Assembly: GCF_004331385.1 (NCBI RefSeq) | Contig: NZ_SJON01000007.1 | Coordinates: forward strand, 124,001-188,000 | Source: Enterobacter quasihormaechei | Lineage (GTDB): Bacteria; Pseudomonadota; Gammaproteobacteria; Enterobacterales; Enterobacteriaceae | Reading direction: 5' to 3' | DNA length: 64,000 nucleotides | Notes under the pieces: model-generated | Told to the model about the DNA's origin: nothing | What the model saw: the letters and a program-made list of their open reading frames with translations, nothing else | The model's database searches: none | In this document: positions 39,101 to 48,527 of the stretch, one piece after another | Layout of the letters: each line of letters opens with the position of its first letter | Position numbering within the stretch: the stretch's first letter is position 1 | Position numbers and translations under genes: made by a program

Positions 39101-39920
39101 TGTAACGTACTTCAGTGAAGAAGTGCGCATCCGGGGTACGGGTCTGCGGCACGTTAGAGCCCCAGGCGATGATGTAGCTGGAGTTGTACCAGTCGGCAGA
39201 TTCCGGCACGTCGGTCTGCTCACCCCAGGTCTGCGGTGACGCAGGCGGCAGGTCACAGTACCAGTCGTAGAAGCTCAGGCAGGTCCCGCCGATAAGCGAC
39301 AGGTAGCGCGCGCCGGAAGCGTAAGAGACCATCGACATCGCCGGGATTGGCGAGAAGCCCGCCACGCGGTCAGGACCGTAGGTTTTCACGGTATAGACGT
39401 TGGAGGCGGCAATCAGCTCGTTCACCTCTTTCCAGGAAGAGCGAACAAAACCACCGCGACCGCGCGCCTGCTTGAAGCTTTTCGCTTTGTCGGCATCTGC
39501 AATGATAGAGGCCCACGCATCAACCGGATCGCTGTGCTGCACTTTCGCTTCACGCCACATTTTCATCAGGCGTTTACGCATCAGCGGATATTTCAGACGG
39601 TTGGCGCTATAGAGATACCAGGAGTAGCTGGCCCCACGCGGACAGCCGCGCGGTTCATGGTTCGGCATATCCGGACGGGTACGCGGATAGTCGGTCTGCT
39701 GCATTTCCCAGGTCACCAGACCGTTTTTAACGAAAATCTTCCAGCTACATGAGCCAGTGCAGTTTACGCCGTGGGTAGAACGGACAACTTTGTCATGCTG
39801 CCAGCGTTGACGGTAACCGTCTTCCCAGTCCCGGTTGGTATCCAGAACCTGGCCGTGCCCATCGGCAAAAGTTTCACCCTTCTGTTTGAAGTAGCGAAAC
39901 CGGTCCAAAAATTTGCTCAT
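36177..39920 (-). CDS. narG: Respiratory nitrate reductase A alpha subunit (molybdopterin)
   Basis: Catalytic subunit that reduces nitrate to nitrite with a bis-MGD molybdenum centre. It has 1247 residues, as in E. coli. The N-terminal THGVNCTGSCSWKIFVKNG holds the His and Cys ligands of the FS0 cluster. Further conserved stretches are GGTCLSFYDWYCDLPPASPQTWGEQTD and YNSSYIIAWGSN. There is no Tat signal, as expected for the cytoplasmic Nar type. AGGAGATACCCG precedes the ATG. Upstream is an FNR site at the activating position. Confidence 0.98.
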   Translation of the reverse strand: MSKFLDRFRYFKQKGETFADGHGQVLDTNRDWEDGYRQRWQHDKVVRSTHGVNCTGSCSWKIFVKNGLVTWEMQQTDYPRTRPDMPNHEPRGCPRGASYSWYLYSANRLKYPLMRKRLMKMWREAKVQHSDPVDAWASIIADADKAKSFKQARGRGGFVRSSWKEVNELIAASNVYTVKTYGPDRVAGFSPIPAMSMVSYASGARYLSLIGGTCLSFYDWYCDLPPASPQTWGEQTDVPESADWYNSSYIIAWGSNVPQTRTPDAHFFTEVRYKGTKTVAVTPDYAEIAKLCDLWLAPKQGTDAAMALAMGHVMLREFHLDKPSQYFTDYVRRYTDMPMLVMLEERDGYYAAGRMLRAADLVDALGQENNPEWKTVACNSNGELMAPNGSIGFRWGEKGKWNLEQRNGTTGEETELRLSMLGSQDEIADVGFPYFGGEGSEHFNKVELQNVLMHKLPVKRLQLADGSTALVTTVYDLTMANYGLERGLNDENCATSYDDVKAYTPAWAEQITGVPRAQITRIAREFAENADKTHGRSMIIVGAGLNHWYHLDMNYRGLINMLIFCGCVGQSGGGWAHYVGQEKLRPQTGWQPLAFALDWQRPARHMNSTSYFYNHSSQWRYETVTAQELLSPMADKSRYSGHLIDFNVRAERMGWLPSAPQLGTNPLRIAQEAKKAGMSPVDYTVKSLKEGSIRFAAEQPENGKNHPRNLFIWRSNLLGSSGKGHEYMLKYLLGTENGIQGKDLGKQGGVKPEEVEWKDNGLDGKLDLVVTLDFRLSSTCLYSDIVLPTATWYEKDDMNTSDMHPFIHPLSAAVDPAWESKSDWDIYKDIAKKFSEVCVGHLGKETDVVTLPIQHDSAAELAQPLDVKDWKKGECDLIPGVTAPHIIPVERDYPATYERFTSVGPLMEKIGNGGKGIAWNTQSEMDLLRKLNYTKADGPAKGQPMLNTAIDAAEMILTLAPETNGHVAVKAWAALSEFTGRDHTHLAKNKEEEKIRFRDIQAQPRKIISSPTWSGLEDEHVSYNAGYTNVHELIPWRTLSGRQSLYQDHQWMRDFGESLLVYRPPIDTRSVKAVMGAKSNGNPEKALNFLTPHQKWGIHSTYSDNLLMLTLSRGGPIVWMSEADAKDLGIEDNDWIEVFNSNGALTARAVVSQRVPAGMTMMYHAQERIVNLPGSEITEQRGGIHNSVTRITPKPTHMIGGYAQLAYGFNYYGTVGSNRDEFVVVRKMKNINWLDGEGNDQVQESVK

Positions 39921-40258
39921 CGGGTATCTCCTGTATGGAGCCTGTGGCTCTCTAAATCGACATTGCTGATTTGCAGCGAAGGTAACGCTATGAAAGATGG
40001 TGAGAATTGATAACGATCAAGGCGAAGGGGGTCTGTCACGGGGGGTATTAGATCAAATACCACCAAAGCGGTATCTGTTATTATTTTTTATATACATGAT
40101 TTATATGGATATTTTTTATTTATCGTACAAAAGAAGAAGCAAAATTTAACATCTTAGGTATTAAGGGGTAGAAACACCTGTAAAGCGATGGCGATCACAG
40201 TGTTACCTGCGAGTGAACGTGAATACGTTTTTTAGTATGTTGTAACTAATGAAGCATG
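39921..40258 (-). promoter_or_regulatory. narG promoter region (FNR, NarL)
   Basis: A perfect FNR site, TTGATCGTTATCAA on the minus strand, lies at 40007-40020, identical to what I recall for E. coli narG at -41.5. Counting from it, a -10 would be near 39979-39984 (TACCTT). NarL-type heptamers occur farther up: TACCCCT at 40164-40170, with partial matches TACCTAA at 40154-40160 and TACCCCC at 40041-40047. AT-rich DNA at 40080-40130 could hold an IHF site; no gene is present. Confidence 0.75.
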
Positions 40259-40285
40259 AAAAAAAGCGCGGCACTGAGGCCGCGC
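40259..40285 (-). terminator. Intrinsic terminator after narK
   Basis: On the minus strand GCGCGGC / GCCGCGC with a 6-base loop, followed by TTTTTTTC. It is 16 bp after the narK stop. Confidence 0.9.
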
Positions 40286-40301
40286 AAACGGATAATCAAG
40301 C

Positions 40302-41699
40302 TTACTTGTTTTTCTTGGTATTACGGCCGTATACCAGCCACGTGATGGCCACGCAGGCGATATAGAAGACGAGGAAGACTTTCATCGCACCCGCCGGAGA
40401 GCCGGTCAGATCCAGTGAGATACCAAACGCTTTTGGAATAAAGAAGCCACCAATCGCGCCAATTGCAGAGATAAACCCAAGTGCCGCAGCGGTATCGGTG
40501 GCGGCTTCACGCATCGCCTGCTCGTCGCTCCCACCCTGCGCTTTCACGCGGTCCATGGTCAGCTTGCGGAAGATGACAGAGATCATCTGGAAGGTAGACG
40601 CACTGCCCAGCCCGGCCGTCAGGAACAGCACCATGAAGACGCCGAAGAAGGCAAAGAAGTTACCGCCCTGACCATCAACAGGCAGCGTCAGGAACAGCAG
40701 CGCACAGAAGATAGCCATCACAACAAAGTTCACCAGCGTAACGCGGGTCCCACCCAGACGGTCGGAGATCATCCCGCCCAGCGAACGTGCCAGCGCGCCA
40801 ATAAACGGACCGAAGAAGGCAAACTGAAGGATCTGCACGTCCGGGAACTGGGTTTTCGACAGCATCGCAAAGCCCGCAGAGAAACCGATGAACGAGCCAA
40901 AGGTTGCCAGATACAGCAGCGCCATCACCCACAGGTGGCCGCGTTTCAGCACCGGCAGCTGCTCGCTCAGGGAAGCTTTGGACGCGGACAGATCGTTCAT
41001 GAAGAACCACGCCGCCAGCGTAAAGACCACCAGGAACGGCACCCAGATCCAGGCTGCGTTTTGCAGGAACAGCATTGAACCGTCAGGCTGCGTCACGCCA
41101 CCGCCACCAAAGGCGGCAAAGATGGAGACGGAGATCGCCAGCGGCGCAAGCAGCTGCATCACGCTCACGCCCATGTTACCCAGACCGCCGTTAATGCCCA
41201 GCGCACCGCCCTGCTTCGCTTTCGGGAAGAAGAAGCTGATGTTCGCCATGCTGGACGCAAAGTTCGCACCCGCAAAACCGCACAGCAGAGAGATAATCAC
41301 GAACACGCTAAACGGCGTGGAGGTATCCTGCACCGCAAAACCGAGCCATACGCACGGGACGATCATGATCCCGGTACTGAAAGCCGTCCAGCGACGACCG
41401 CCAAAGACAGGCACCATAAATGCGTAAGGCACGCGCAGCAGCGCACCTGAAAGCGACGGCAACGCGGTCAGCATAAACAGCTGATCGGTGGTAAAGGTAA
41501 AGCCCACTTTAGGCAGGTTAACCGCAACCGCACTGAACAACATCCAGACGCAAAACGCCAGTAACAGACATGGAACGGAAATCCACAGATTACGACTTGC
41601 TACACGGTGGCCGCGCTGTTGCCAGAACGCCGGATCCTCTGGACGCCAGTCTGTAATTACGGCACCAGTTTCCCTTTCGGGAGCGGAAGAGTGACTCAT
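40302..41699 (-). CDS. narK: Nitrate/nitrite antiporter NarK
   Basis: Inner-membrane major-facilitator transporter that brings in nitrate and exports nitrite during anaerobic respiration. From ATG 41699 (MSHSSAPE, as in E. coli) it has 465 residues; a GTG two codons earlier is possible. Twelve membrane segments are visible, with family motifs GFAGANFASSMANISFFFP and GALGINGGLGNMGVS, the nitrate signature. The substrate arginines lie in SGALLRVPYAF and GALARSLGGM. AGAGGTG precedes the start. It has its own promoter with an FNR site, divergent from narX. Confidence 0.98.
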   Translation of the reverse strand: MSHSSAPERETGAVITDWRPEDPAFWQQRGHRVASRNLWISVPCLLLAFCVWMLFSAVAVNLPKVGFTFTTDQLFMLTALPSLSGALLRVPYAFMVPVFGGRRWTAFSTGIMIVPCVWLGFAVQDTSTPFSVFVIISLLCGFAGANFASSMANISFFFPKAKQGGALGINGGLGNMGVSVMQLLAPLAISVSIFAAFGGGGVTQPDGSMLFLQNAAWIWVPFLVVFTLAAWFFMNDLSASKASLSEQLPVLKRGHLWVMALLYLATFGSFIGFSAGFAMLSKTQFPDVQILQFAFFGPFIGALARSLGGMISDRLGGTRVTLVNFVVMAIFCALLFLTLPVDGQGGNFFAFFGVFMVLFLTAGLGSASTFQMISVIFRKLTMDRVKAQGGSDEQAMREAATDTAAALGFISAIGAIGGFFIPKAFGISLDLTGSPAGAMKVFLVFYIACVAITWLVYGRNTKKNK

Positions 41700-42008
41700 A
41701 GACACCTCTGATTCTCGAATGATGCTGCAAACATTAGGGCTTTAGAGCGGCGGTAAGTTGATATAAATCAAAGGAAAAGTGGGAGGTTTCGCGGTGAAAA
41801 AAAAGCCATCACTCTTAGTGAGTAGATGCAAAACGTAAAAAAGGTGTGGTTTTTCACGGTGCTGACGCATCCCTGCTTCGTCCACCCACTAACCGTTACC
41901 CCTCCGGCAATTTAGAGGTAATCCTTTATTGGTATGGGTATACTCCGGGGTATGCACCAGAATAGCGCCATTCCTGCAAGCAGGTCACGTCAGGAGCCCG
42001 TCAACTCT
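41700..42008. promoter_or_regulatory. narK-narX divergent control region
   Basis: A perfect FNR site TTGAT-ATAA-ATCAA lies at 41758-41771, centred about 41 bp upstream of the start implied by -10 TAATGT (minus strand, 41736-41731), so it should activate narK. On the narX side three NarL/NarP heptamers fit TACYYMT: TACCCCT (41897-41903), AGAGGTA (41914-41920) and ATGGGTA (41934-41940). An in-frame extension of narX to 41934 would cover this region and is rejected. Confidence 0.75.
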
Positions 42009-43805
42009 ATGTTAAAAAGATGTTTATCTCCGCTAACGCTGGTTAACCAGCTGGCGCTTATCGTTCTGCTGTCCACCGCTATCGGTGTGACCGGCATGGC
42101 TATTTCTGGCTGGCTGGTACAGGGCGTACAGGGTAATGCGCATGCCATCAACGAGGCAGGCTCGCTACGCATGCAGAGTTACCGGCTGCTGGCATCGGTT
42201 CCGCTGACGCAGGCTGACCAGCCGCTTATCGACGAAATGGAGCGTACCGCATTCAGCCCTGAGCTGGAAAGAGCCGCTATTCGTGACGGCCAACAATCTC
42301 AGCTTAAGGCGCTTCAGGGCTACTGGCACACCCAGCTGGCGCCCGGGCTAAAGCGGGCGGAAAATCGGGAAACGGTCGCGCAGGATGTCGCCGGGTTTGT
42401 GTCACGCATCGACCATCTTGTCAGCTCTTTCGATCGCACGACAGAGTTACGCATTGACCGTGTGGTGATGGTTCACCGCGCGATGGCGTTGTTTATGGGT
42501 TTGCTGCTGATTTTCACGGTTATCTGGCTGCGCGCGCGGCTGCTGAACCCCTGGAAACAGCTTCTGGCGATGGCCCGCGCCGTCACTCAACGCGATTTTA
42601 CCCAACGCACGCACATCAGCGGGCGCAACGAAATGGCGATGCTCGGCGAGGCGCTCAATACCATGTCGGCTGAACTCTCGGAAAGCTATGCGGTACTGGA
42701 AAAACGCGTCCAGGAGAAAACCGCCGGGCTTGAGCAGAAAAACGAGATCCTCTCTTTCCTGTGGCAGGCGAACCGTCGCCTGCATATGCAGGTGCCGCTT
42801 TGCGAGCGTCTCTCGCCGGTACTGAACGGCCTGCAAAACCTGACCCTGCTCCGCGATCTTGAGCTACGGGTTTACGACGTTGAAGACGAAGAAAACCACC
42901 AGGAATTTACCTGTCAGTCGGACATCTCCTGCGACGATAAAGGGTGTCATCTGTGCCCGCGCGGCTTGCCTCCGCTGACCACCAGCGGCACGACCCTCAA
43001 GTGGCGGCTGATGGACAGCCATACCCAGTACGGTATTCTGCTGGCAACCCTGCCAGCCGGGCGTCACCTCAGCCACGACCAGCAGCAGCTTGTGGATACC
43101 CTGGTTGAGCAGCTCACGGCCACCCTCGCGCTCGATCGCCACCAGGAGAAACAGCAGCAGCTGATTGTTATGGAGGAGCGCGCCACCATCGCCCGCGAGT
43201 TGCACGACTCCATCGCCCAGTCCCTCTCCTGCATGAAGATGCAGGTGAGCTGCCTGCAAATGCAGGACGAAGGCATGCCCGAAAGCAACAAACAGCTGCT
43301 CAGCCAGATCCGCAACGAGCTTAACACTTCATGGGTTCAGCTTCGCGAGCTGCTGACCACCTTCCGTTTGCAGCTCACCGAGCCGGGGCTGCGCCCGGCG
43401 CTGGAATCCAGCTGCCAGGAATTTAGCGCCCGGCTGGGCTTCCCGGTGAAGCTGGATTACCAGCTGCCGCCGCGTTTTGTCCCCTCTCACCAGGCGATCC
43501 ATGTGCTGCAAATTGCCCGCGAAGCCCTGAGCAACGTGCTCAAGCATGCCGAGGCAACGGCCGTTACGGTCACCGTCAGCTGCCAGGATAATCAGGTGAA
43601 GCTCAGGGTTCAGGATAACGGTCGCGGCGTGCCGGAAAATGCCGAACGAACGAACCATTATGGTTTAATTATCATGCGAGACCGCGCGCAAAGCCTGCGC
43701 GGTGATTGCCAGGTTCGCCGGGGAGAGTCAGGTGGCACCGAAGTCGTGGTCACCTTTATACCCGAAAAGTCCCTAATAACTGCTCAAGGAGAAAACCATG
43801 ACTAA
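42009..43805 (+). CDS. narX: Nitrate/nitrite sensor histidine kinase NarX
   Basis: Inner-membrane sensor that phosphorylates NarL on nitrate and acts as phosphatase otherwise. From ATG 42009 (MLKRCLSPL) it has 598 residues, as in E. coli. It shows a first membrane segment (about 15-37), the periplasmic nitrate-binding P-box [11 protein letters not shown] (about 51-61), a second membrane segment (about 152-172), HAMP, a cysteine-rich central module ([12 protein letters not shown]), the phosphoacceptor His399 in [11 protein letters not shown], and the ATPase motif DNGRGVP. narL starts within its last codons (8-bp overlap). Confidence 0.98.
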   Translation: MLKRCLSPLTLVNQLALIVLLSTAIGVTGMAISGWLVQGVQGNAHAINEAGSLRMQSYRLLASVPLTQADQPLIDEMERTAFSPELERAAIRDGQQSQLKALQGYWHTQLAPGLKRAENRETVAQDVAGFVSRIDHLVSSFDRTTELRIDRVVMVHRAMALFMGLLLIFTVIWLRARLLNPWKQLLAMARAVTQRDFTQRTHISGRNEMAMLGEALNTMSAELSESYAVLEKRVQEKTAGLEQKNEILSFLWQANRRLHMQVPLCERLSPVLNGLQNLTLLRDLELRVYDVEDEENHQEFTCQSDISCDDKGCHLCPRGLPPLTTSGTTLKWRLMDSHTQYGILLATLPAGRHLSHDQQQLVDTLVEQLTATLALDRHQEKQQQLIVMEERATIARELHDSIAQSLSCMKMQVSCLQMQDEGMPESNKQLLSQIRNELNTSWVQLRELLTTFRLQLTEPGLRPALESSCQEFSARLGFPVKLDYQLPPRFVPSHQAIHVLQIAREALSNVLKHAEATAVTVTVSCQDNQVKLRVQDNGRGVPENAERTNHYGLIIMRDRAQSLRGDCQVRRGESGGTEVVVTFIPEKSLITAQGENHD

Positions 43806-44448
43806 TCAGGAACCGGCATCGATCCTGCTGATTGACGATCACCCGATGCTGCGCACTGGCGTTAAACAGCTTGTCAGTATGGCGCCGGATATCACCGTCG
43901 TCGGTGAAGCCAGCAACGGTGAACAGGGGATTGAACTTGCCGAATCGCTTGATCCTGATTTGATCTTGCTCGATCTCAACATGCCGGGCATGAATGGCCT
44001 GGAAACCCTCGACAAGCTGCGGGAGAAATCCCTTTCTGGCCGGGTGGTGGTCTTCAGCGTCTCCAACCACGAGGAAGACGTGGTCACCGCCCTCAAGCGT
44101 GGGGCAGACGGCTATCTGCTGAAGGATATGGAGCCGGAAGATCTGCTCAAGGCGCTGCAACAGGCTGCCGCAGGCGAGATGGTGCTGAGCGAAGCGTTAA
44201 CGCCGGTGCTGGCCGCCAGCCTGCGTGCGAACCGCGCCACGTCCGATCGTGACGTCAGCCAGCTGACCCCGCGCGAGCGCGACATTCTGAAGCTGATTGC
44301 CCAGGGTCTGCCTAACAAAATGATCGCCCGCCGTCTGGACATCACTGAAAGTACGGTCAAGGTGCATGTCAAACACATGCTGAAGAAAATGAAGCTAAAA
44401 TCCCGCGTCGAAGCTGCCGTCTGGGTGCATCAGGAACGCATTTTTTAA
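43798..44448 (+). CDS. narL: Nitrate/nitrite response regulator NarL
   Basis: Cytoplasmic DNA-binding regulator that activates nar genes and represses alternative anaerobic genes. It has 216 residues, as in E. coli. The receiver has Asp59 in [13 protein letters not shown] and the lysine in [11 protein letters not shown]. The LuxR-type helix-turn-helix is [25 protein letters not shown]...[13 protein letters not shown]. It overlaps narX by 8 bp. Its heptamer targets are visible upstream of narX and narG. Confidence 0.98.
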   Translation: MTNQEPASILLIDDHPMLRTGVKQLVSMAPDITVVGEASNGEQGIELAESLDPDLILLDLNMPGMNGLETLDKLREKSLSGRVVVFSVSNHEEDVVTALKRGADGYLLKDMEPEDLLKALQQAAAGEMVLSEALTPVLAASLRANRATSDRDVSQLTPRERDILKLIAQGLPNKMIARRLDITESTVKVHVKHMLKKMKLKSRVEAAVWVHQERIF

Positions 44449-44449
44449 C

Positions 44450-45895
44450 TTAGTCGTCCGGCAGCAACTTCCACCGTGGATCGTCGTCAGGCATTGCGAC
44501 GAGCGGTTGCACCACGGAAAGCGTGATCTCATTGGAGGAGACACGCTGCCCATCCTTATCTTCCACCACGGCCACAAGCCGCCATTCGTTTTTCGCCCCT
44601 TCCGCGTCGTTCCAGGCGGGCATAATCACGCTCCAGCCATCGCTGCTGTTGCTGTTTGCCGGTGAGGTCAGGCTGAGCGCCTGGGTATCACCCAGCCAGT
44701 GGATCTGACGGATACCGTGGGTGCTGCGAATTTGCAGCTTCAGCATGACGGTTTCACCCGGCTTAAGATCCCACGGCGGCGTAGCCAGGTAGACCGAGAG
44801 GGTTTTTCGCTGACGAAACTCCATGACGGGCAGATTATCGCGCTCAGGTGAATCATAGCGGCTTCCCCGCAGCGAGCGCGTCGCCGCCACTTCCCCGGCG
44901 GAAAGCTGTTTCGCCAGCGGCACGCCAAAACGATAGTTGAGCTTTAGCCCGAGGTTATTCTGGCTAACCCCGCTCTCCCCCTGCTTATGGGCAGCCGTCA
45001 GGGTGACCAGTGGAACGGGGGTATAGTTCAGCCCCAGGTTGACCGCGACCGGGTTGTGATACCCCGTACCGCTGTTAAACAGATCGACGTTATCGCCGAA
45101 ATACTGTTCAAAGCTGACGCTGGTGTTCAGATGATGAAACCAGGGTAGCCAGGCTTTCGCCGTTACGTCGTACCCGCGCGCCATGCGCTGCTCCCGAATG
45201 TCGGAACCCGGCTGCCAGCCGGCAAACGGCTGGTAGTAATTGGCCGACAGGCGCAGGTTTTCTCCCCACGCCTCTGCGCCCAATCCGGCGCGTTGCAGGT
45301 TGTCTTCAAGCAGGTTGTCGTAAAAGGTGTTGTAGCCAAGCAGCCACTTTCCGGCCACCCAGCGCTGACCAATCCCCACGTTGCTCACCAGCCCATCCGT
45401 CTGCTGCGTCAGGCCCAACTGGCTCCAGCTCAGATAACGGTTGTTATCGTTCCAGGGGATAAACCAGCTGCCGCTGCTGCCGTTGAAGTTCCCTTCGTCA
45501 TCCACCAGCACGTTGACGCTGGCATTCCCCCAGGGCGAAAGCCAGGATTCAATCTGCTCGTTAACTTCCCCGCTCACGGCATCCCGCACTTTGCCAAACG
45601 CGAACTCTCGCGCCTGCTGCCCGGCGGTCAGGCCGTTATCGGTCATACTGGCTTCACCGAAGGCTTTTGCCATTTCAGCCAGGTGCTTTTCGCCCTCGCT
45701 CGTCGGTTGCGCCATACCCAGATCCGGCAGGCTATCGCCGTTGTTATCAAACGGGTTTTGCGCCTGCTGCACGAAGGATTTCGGCGCACCGTGAACGGCT
45801 CCAGCCGAAATAAGGGGGAGTAACAGCAAAAAACGGATGCGGGACGATACAGCCTTCAACGTCGTCAATAAGAACCTGTGTTTTTGAACAAACAC
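44450..45895 (-). CDS. ychO: YchO, inverse-autotransporter beta-domain (invasin/intimin-like) protein
   Basis: Outer-membrane protein related to the translocator barrel of invasin and intimin, without long adhesin repeats; function in adhesion is suggested only by family. It has 481 residues (E. coli about 464). A basic N-terminus and hydrophobic stretch (IRFLLLLPLISAGAVHGA) form the signal peptide. The barrel includes ESWLSPWGNASVNVLVDDEG, GVGQRW-like strands and YRFGVPLAKQL, with one Ig-like segment at the C-terminus. The GTG start at 45895 lacks a good ribosome binding site, so the start may be downstream. It ends 1 bp from narL. Confidence 0.92.
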   Translation of the reverse strand: MFVQKHRFLLTTLKAVSSRIRFLLLLPLISAGAVHGAPKSFVQQAQNPFDNNGDSLPDLGMAQPTSEGEKHLAEMAKAFGEASMTDNGLTAGQQAREFAFGKVRDAVSGEVNEQIESWLSPWGNASVNVLVDDEGNFNGSSGSWFIPWNDNNRYLSWSQLGLTQQTDGLVSNVGIGQRWVAGKWLLGYNTFYDNLLEDNLQRAGLGAEAWGENLRLSANYYQPFAGWQPGSDIREQRMARGYDVTAKAWLPWFHHLNTSVSFEQYFGDNVDLFNSGTGYHNPVAVNLGLNYTPVPLVTLTAAHKQGESGVSQNNLGLKLNYRFGVPLAKQLSAGEVAATRSLRGSRYDSPERDNLPVMEFRQRKTLSVYLATPPWDLKPGETVMLKLQIRSTHGIRQIHWLGDTQALSLTSPANSNSSDGWSVIMPAWNDAEGAKNEWRLVAVVEDKDGQRVSSNEITLSVVQPLVAMPDDDPRWKLLPDD

Positions 45896-45966
45896 TTATA
45901 TGTTAACGCCATAAGCCCTGAAAACCAGCCTTAAAATAAATTTCAGGAATATCCTGAAAAGATTTA

Positions 45967-46044
45967 TCGGGTGGCGGCTACGCCTTACCCGACCTACGGG
46001 CCGGTACGAATGTGTAGGTCGGGTAAGGCGTAGCCGCCACCCGA
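45967..46044. repeat. BIME: perfect 31-bp inverted REP pair
   Basis: The arms at 45967-45997 and 46014-46044 are perfect reverse complements over 31 bp (core GGGTGGCGGCTACGCCTTAC / GTAAGGCGTAGCCGCCACCC), separated by 16 bp. They are two head-to-head REP units between divergent-facing ychO and the end of nasA. The structure may protect the 3' end of the nas message; no other terminator is seen there. Confidence 0.9.
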
Positions 46045-46049
46045 CGCTA

Positions 46050-48527
46050 TTATCCCAACAGTTCTTTCAGCTCCGGCACGCAGGAGCCGCAGTTAGTCCC
46101 GCAGCGCAGCTTCACTCCCAGCGCTGTCGCAGAATCACAGCCTCCGGCTATCGCCTGGCGTATCGTGTTTTCACCCACGCTGAAGCAGCTACAGATAATT
46201 CGACCGGGATCGGCACCTTCACCCGGCCGTTGTCCGTGCAGCAGCGCATGGCGTTCAGCGACGTGTACGGGCGCAGAAGCAAAGGCTTCTTCAATAAACG
46301 CATGCGCCAGCGCCGGCAGCGTATGGCCCTCCCAGTAGCCAAGCATCAGCTCGCCGAGATGCCAGGCCAGTATGCTGCTGCGTTCCCCTGTCTGAGCCAC
46401 CTGTAGCTGCCAGCCCCGGGCGCTGGCATACGCCATAATCCACGACAGCAGAGGCCGATCTCCCGCTACCGTCAGACGTGAGGCTTTACGCCACCAGCAG
46501 ACCGACGGCGGCAACGCCGGCAGCTCGCGGGCATACAGTTCTCCCTGCCAGGCGGGGAGCCAGGGCATGATCCTTACCGCCGTTTGTTTACTCTCAGGCT
46601 GGCCGGAACAGGCATCCACCCGTCCCTCCACCAGCGCATTGACTTTCCCCTGCCGGGCAAACTGCGCGTTCCAGTGCATCGGCGCAAACAGCTCGCCTGC
46701 ACGCTGTGAGGGGGAAATACGGACTCTGGCAACCATCACTCCGCGCGGGGAGCTTATCCGCGCCAGCTGGCCGTCCGTCAGGGCCGCGCGCGCCGCATCG
46801 GCTGCGCTTATCTCAACAAATGGCTCGTCGATATGCTGCATCAGGCGCGGAACATACCCCGTGCGCGTCATGGTGTGCCACTGATCGCGGATGCGCCCGC
46901 TGTTCAGTATTAACGGGTACAGTTCGTTAACGCAGGCGCCATGTGTTGAGGGCTCAACCGGAACAATCGTTCTTTGCGGGAAATCACCGGCGCGCCACTG
47001 GTACGGCGCCAGATCGTCCCATGCCTCTCGCGTCAACGACGCCAGTTCGTGCAGGTTCAGGGCCCGTTCGCCGTTATTTTCATACGCCGTCAGCGCCGCA
47101 TGCTCACAAAAGATCTCCTGAGGATGTTCCCAGGCGAAGGCCTCGCCATAGCCTAGCTGGTCTGCGATCCGGGCGACGATCCACCAGTCCGGTTTGGCCT
47201 CGCCGGGCGCAGGCAGAAAGGCGCGCTGGCGGGAGATACGGCGTTCAGAGTTCGTCACCGTGCCGTTTTTCTCGCCCCACCCCAGGGCGGGAAAACGGAT
47301 ATGGGCAAACCGGCTGGTGTCCGTCTCCTGCATCACTTCAGAAACAATAACCAGCGGACAGGCCGCCAGCGCCTGGCACACCGCGTGGCTGTCCGGCAGC
47401 GACACGGCGGGGTTGGTGCCCATGATCCACACCGCCTTCACCTCGCCGCGGGCAATGGCGTCAAACAGGTCCACCGCCATCAGGCCCGGGGTCTGCGCCA
47501 GCCGCTCGGTGCCCCAGAAGCGGGCCACGCGCGCGAGATCGTCCGGCTCAAAATTCATGTGTGCCGCCAGCTGATTCGCCAGCCCGCCCACTTCCCGCCC
47601 GCCCATGGCGTTTGGCTGTCCGGTCAGCGAAAACGGGCCGCAGCCCGGACGGTTGAACTTCCCGCTGGCAAGATGCACGTTAATAATGGCGTTACACTTG
47701 TCGCTGCCGCTGGAGGACTGGTTGATCCCCATGGTGTAGAGCGTGATCGCGCGGGGCGCGGTGACAAACCAGTCGTAGAAGGTGCCAATCTCGTCTGGCG
47801 TCAGGTCGCAAAACGCCGCCACGCGAGGGATAGTCCACTCGCCGCTCCCCTGAATCAGGTTGAGCAACCCCACAAACAGCCCGGCGTCGCTGCCGGGTTT
47901 CAGCGCCAGATGCAGGTCTGCGACATCGCAGGTGGCGGTTTTGCGCGGATCGATCGCGACCACTTTCATCTGCGGATTGTTGTGTTTGGCCTGCACCAGA
48001 CGCTGATACAGCACCGGATGCGTCCAGGCCGCGTTGGACCCGACCAGCACCACCAGATCGCTGTTTTCCACGTCTTCGTAGCTGCACGGCACCACGTCTT
48101 CACCGAAGGCGCGTTTGTAGCCCACCACCGCCGACGACATACACAGCCGCGAGTTGGTATCAATGTTCGCCGCCCCGATAAAGCCTTTCATCAGCTTGTT
48201 GGCGGCATAGTAATCCTCGGTCAACAGCTGGCCGGAGGCGTAAAACGCCACCGCCTGCGGGCCCCATTCGTTGATGATGTTCCGCAGCCGCTCTCCCGCT
48301 TCGCCCAGCGCCTCGGGCCAGTCTACCTCCAGGCCGTCGACCATCGGGCGCAGCAGGCGTCCCTGCAACCCCGTCGTGTCCCCGAGGGCGGATCCCTTCA
48401 CGCACAGCCGCCCAAAATTCGCAGGATGGGTTTCATCTCCCCGGATGCTTACCTTTTCACCGTCTACGCTGGCGACCACCCCGCAGCCCACGCCGCAGTA
48501 AGGGCACGTTGTCCGGGTTTCCGTCAT
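46050..48527 (-). CDS. nasA: Assimilatory nitrate reductase, catalytic (molybdopterin) subunit
   Basis: Cytoplasmic enzyme that reduces nitrate to nitrite for nitrogen supply. From ATG 48527 it has 825 residues. The N-terminal [4Fe-4S] motif is CPYCGVGCGV...GRLCVKG (residues 8-45), typical of Nap/Nas oxidoreductases. Molybdopterin-domain sequences such as MGTNPAVSLPDS follow. The C-terminal BFD-type [2Fe-2S] domain begins near residue 776 (ICSCFSVGENTIRQAI) and ends CGTNCGSCVPELK. It overlaps nasB by 4 bp (ATGA) and closes the nas operon. Electrons presumably come from the NasC-like module fused to nasB. Confidence 0.95.
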   Translation of the reverse strand: MTETRTTCPYCGVGCGVVASVDGEKVSIRGDETHPANFGRLCVKGSALGDTTGLQGRLLRPMVDGLEVDWPEALGEAGERLRNIINEWGPQAVAFYASGQLLTEDYYAANKLMKGFIGAANIDTNSRLCMSSAVVGYKRAFGEDVVPCSYEDVENSDLVVLVGSNAAWTHPVLYQRLVQAKHNNPQMKVVAIDPRKTATCDVADLHLALKPGSDAGLFVGLLNLIQGSGEWTIPRVAAFCDLTPDEIGTFYDWFVTAPRAITLYTMGINQSSSGSDKCNAIINVHLASGKFNRPGCGPFSLTGQPNAMGGREVGGLANQLAAHMNFEPDDLARVARFWGTERLAQTPGLMAVDLFDAIARGEVKAVWIMGTNPAVSLPDSHAVCQALAACPLVIVSEVMQETDTSRFAHIRFPALGWGEKNGTVTNSERRISRQRAFLPAPGEAKPDWWIVARIADQLGYGEAFAWEHPQEIFCEHAALTAYENNGERALNLHELASLTREAWDDLAPYQWRAGDFPQRTIVPVEPSTHGACVNELYPLILNSGRIRDQWHTMTRTGYVPRLMQHIDEPFVEISAADAARAALTDGQLARISSPRGVMVARVRISPSQRAGELFAPMHWNAQFARQGKVNALVEGRVDACSGQPESKQTAVRIMPWLPAWQGELYARELPALPPSVCWWRKASRLTVAGDRPLLSWIMAYASARGWQLQVAQTGERSSILAWHLGELMLGYWEGHTLPALAHAFIEEAFASAPVHVAERHALLHGQRPGEGADPGRIICSCFSVGENTIRQAIAGGCDSATALGVKLRCGTNCGSCVPELKELLG

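Noticed and set aside
36624..39239. Two long plus-strand ORFs (407 and 443 codons) inside narG
   Set aside because: They are antisense shadows of narG, rich in His, Arg and Gln with no recognisable domain, and lack ribosome binding sites.
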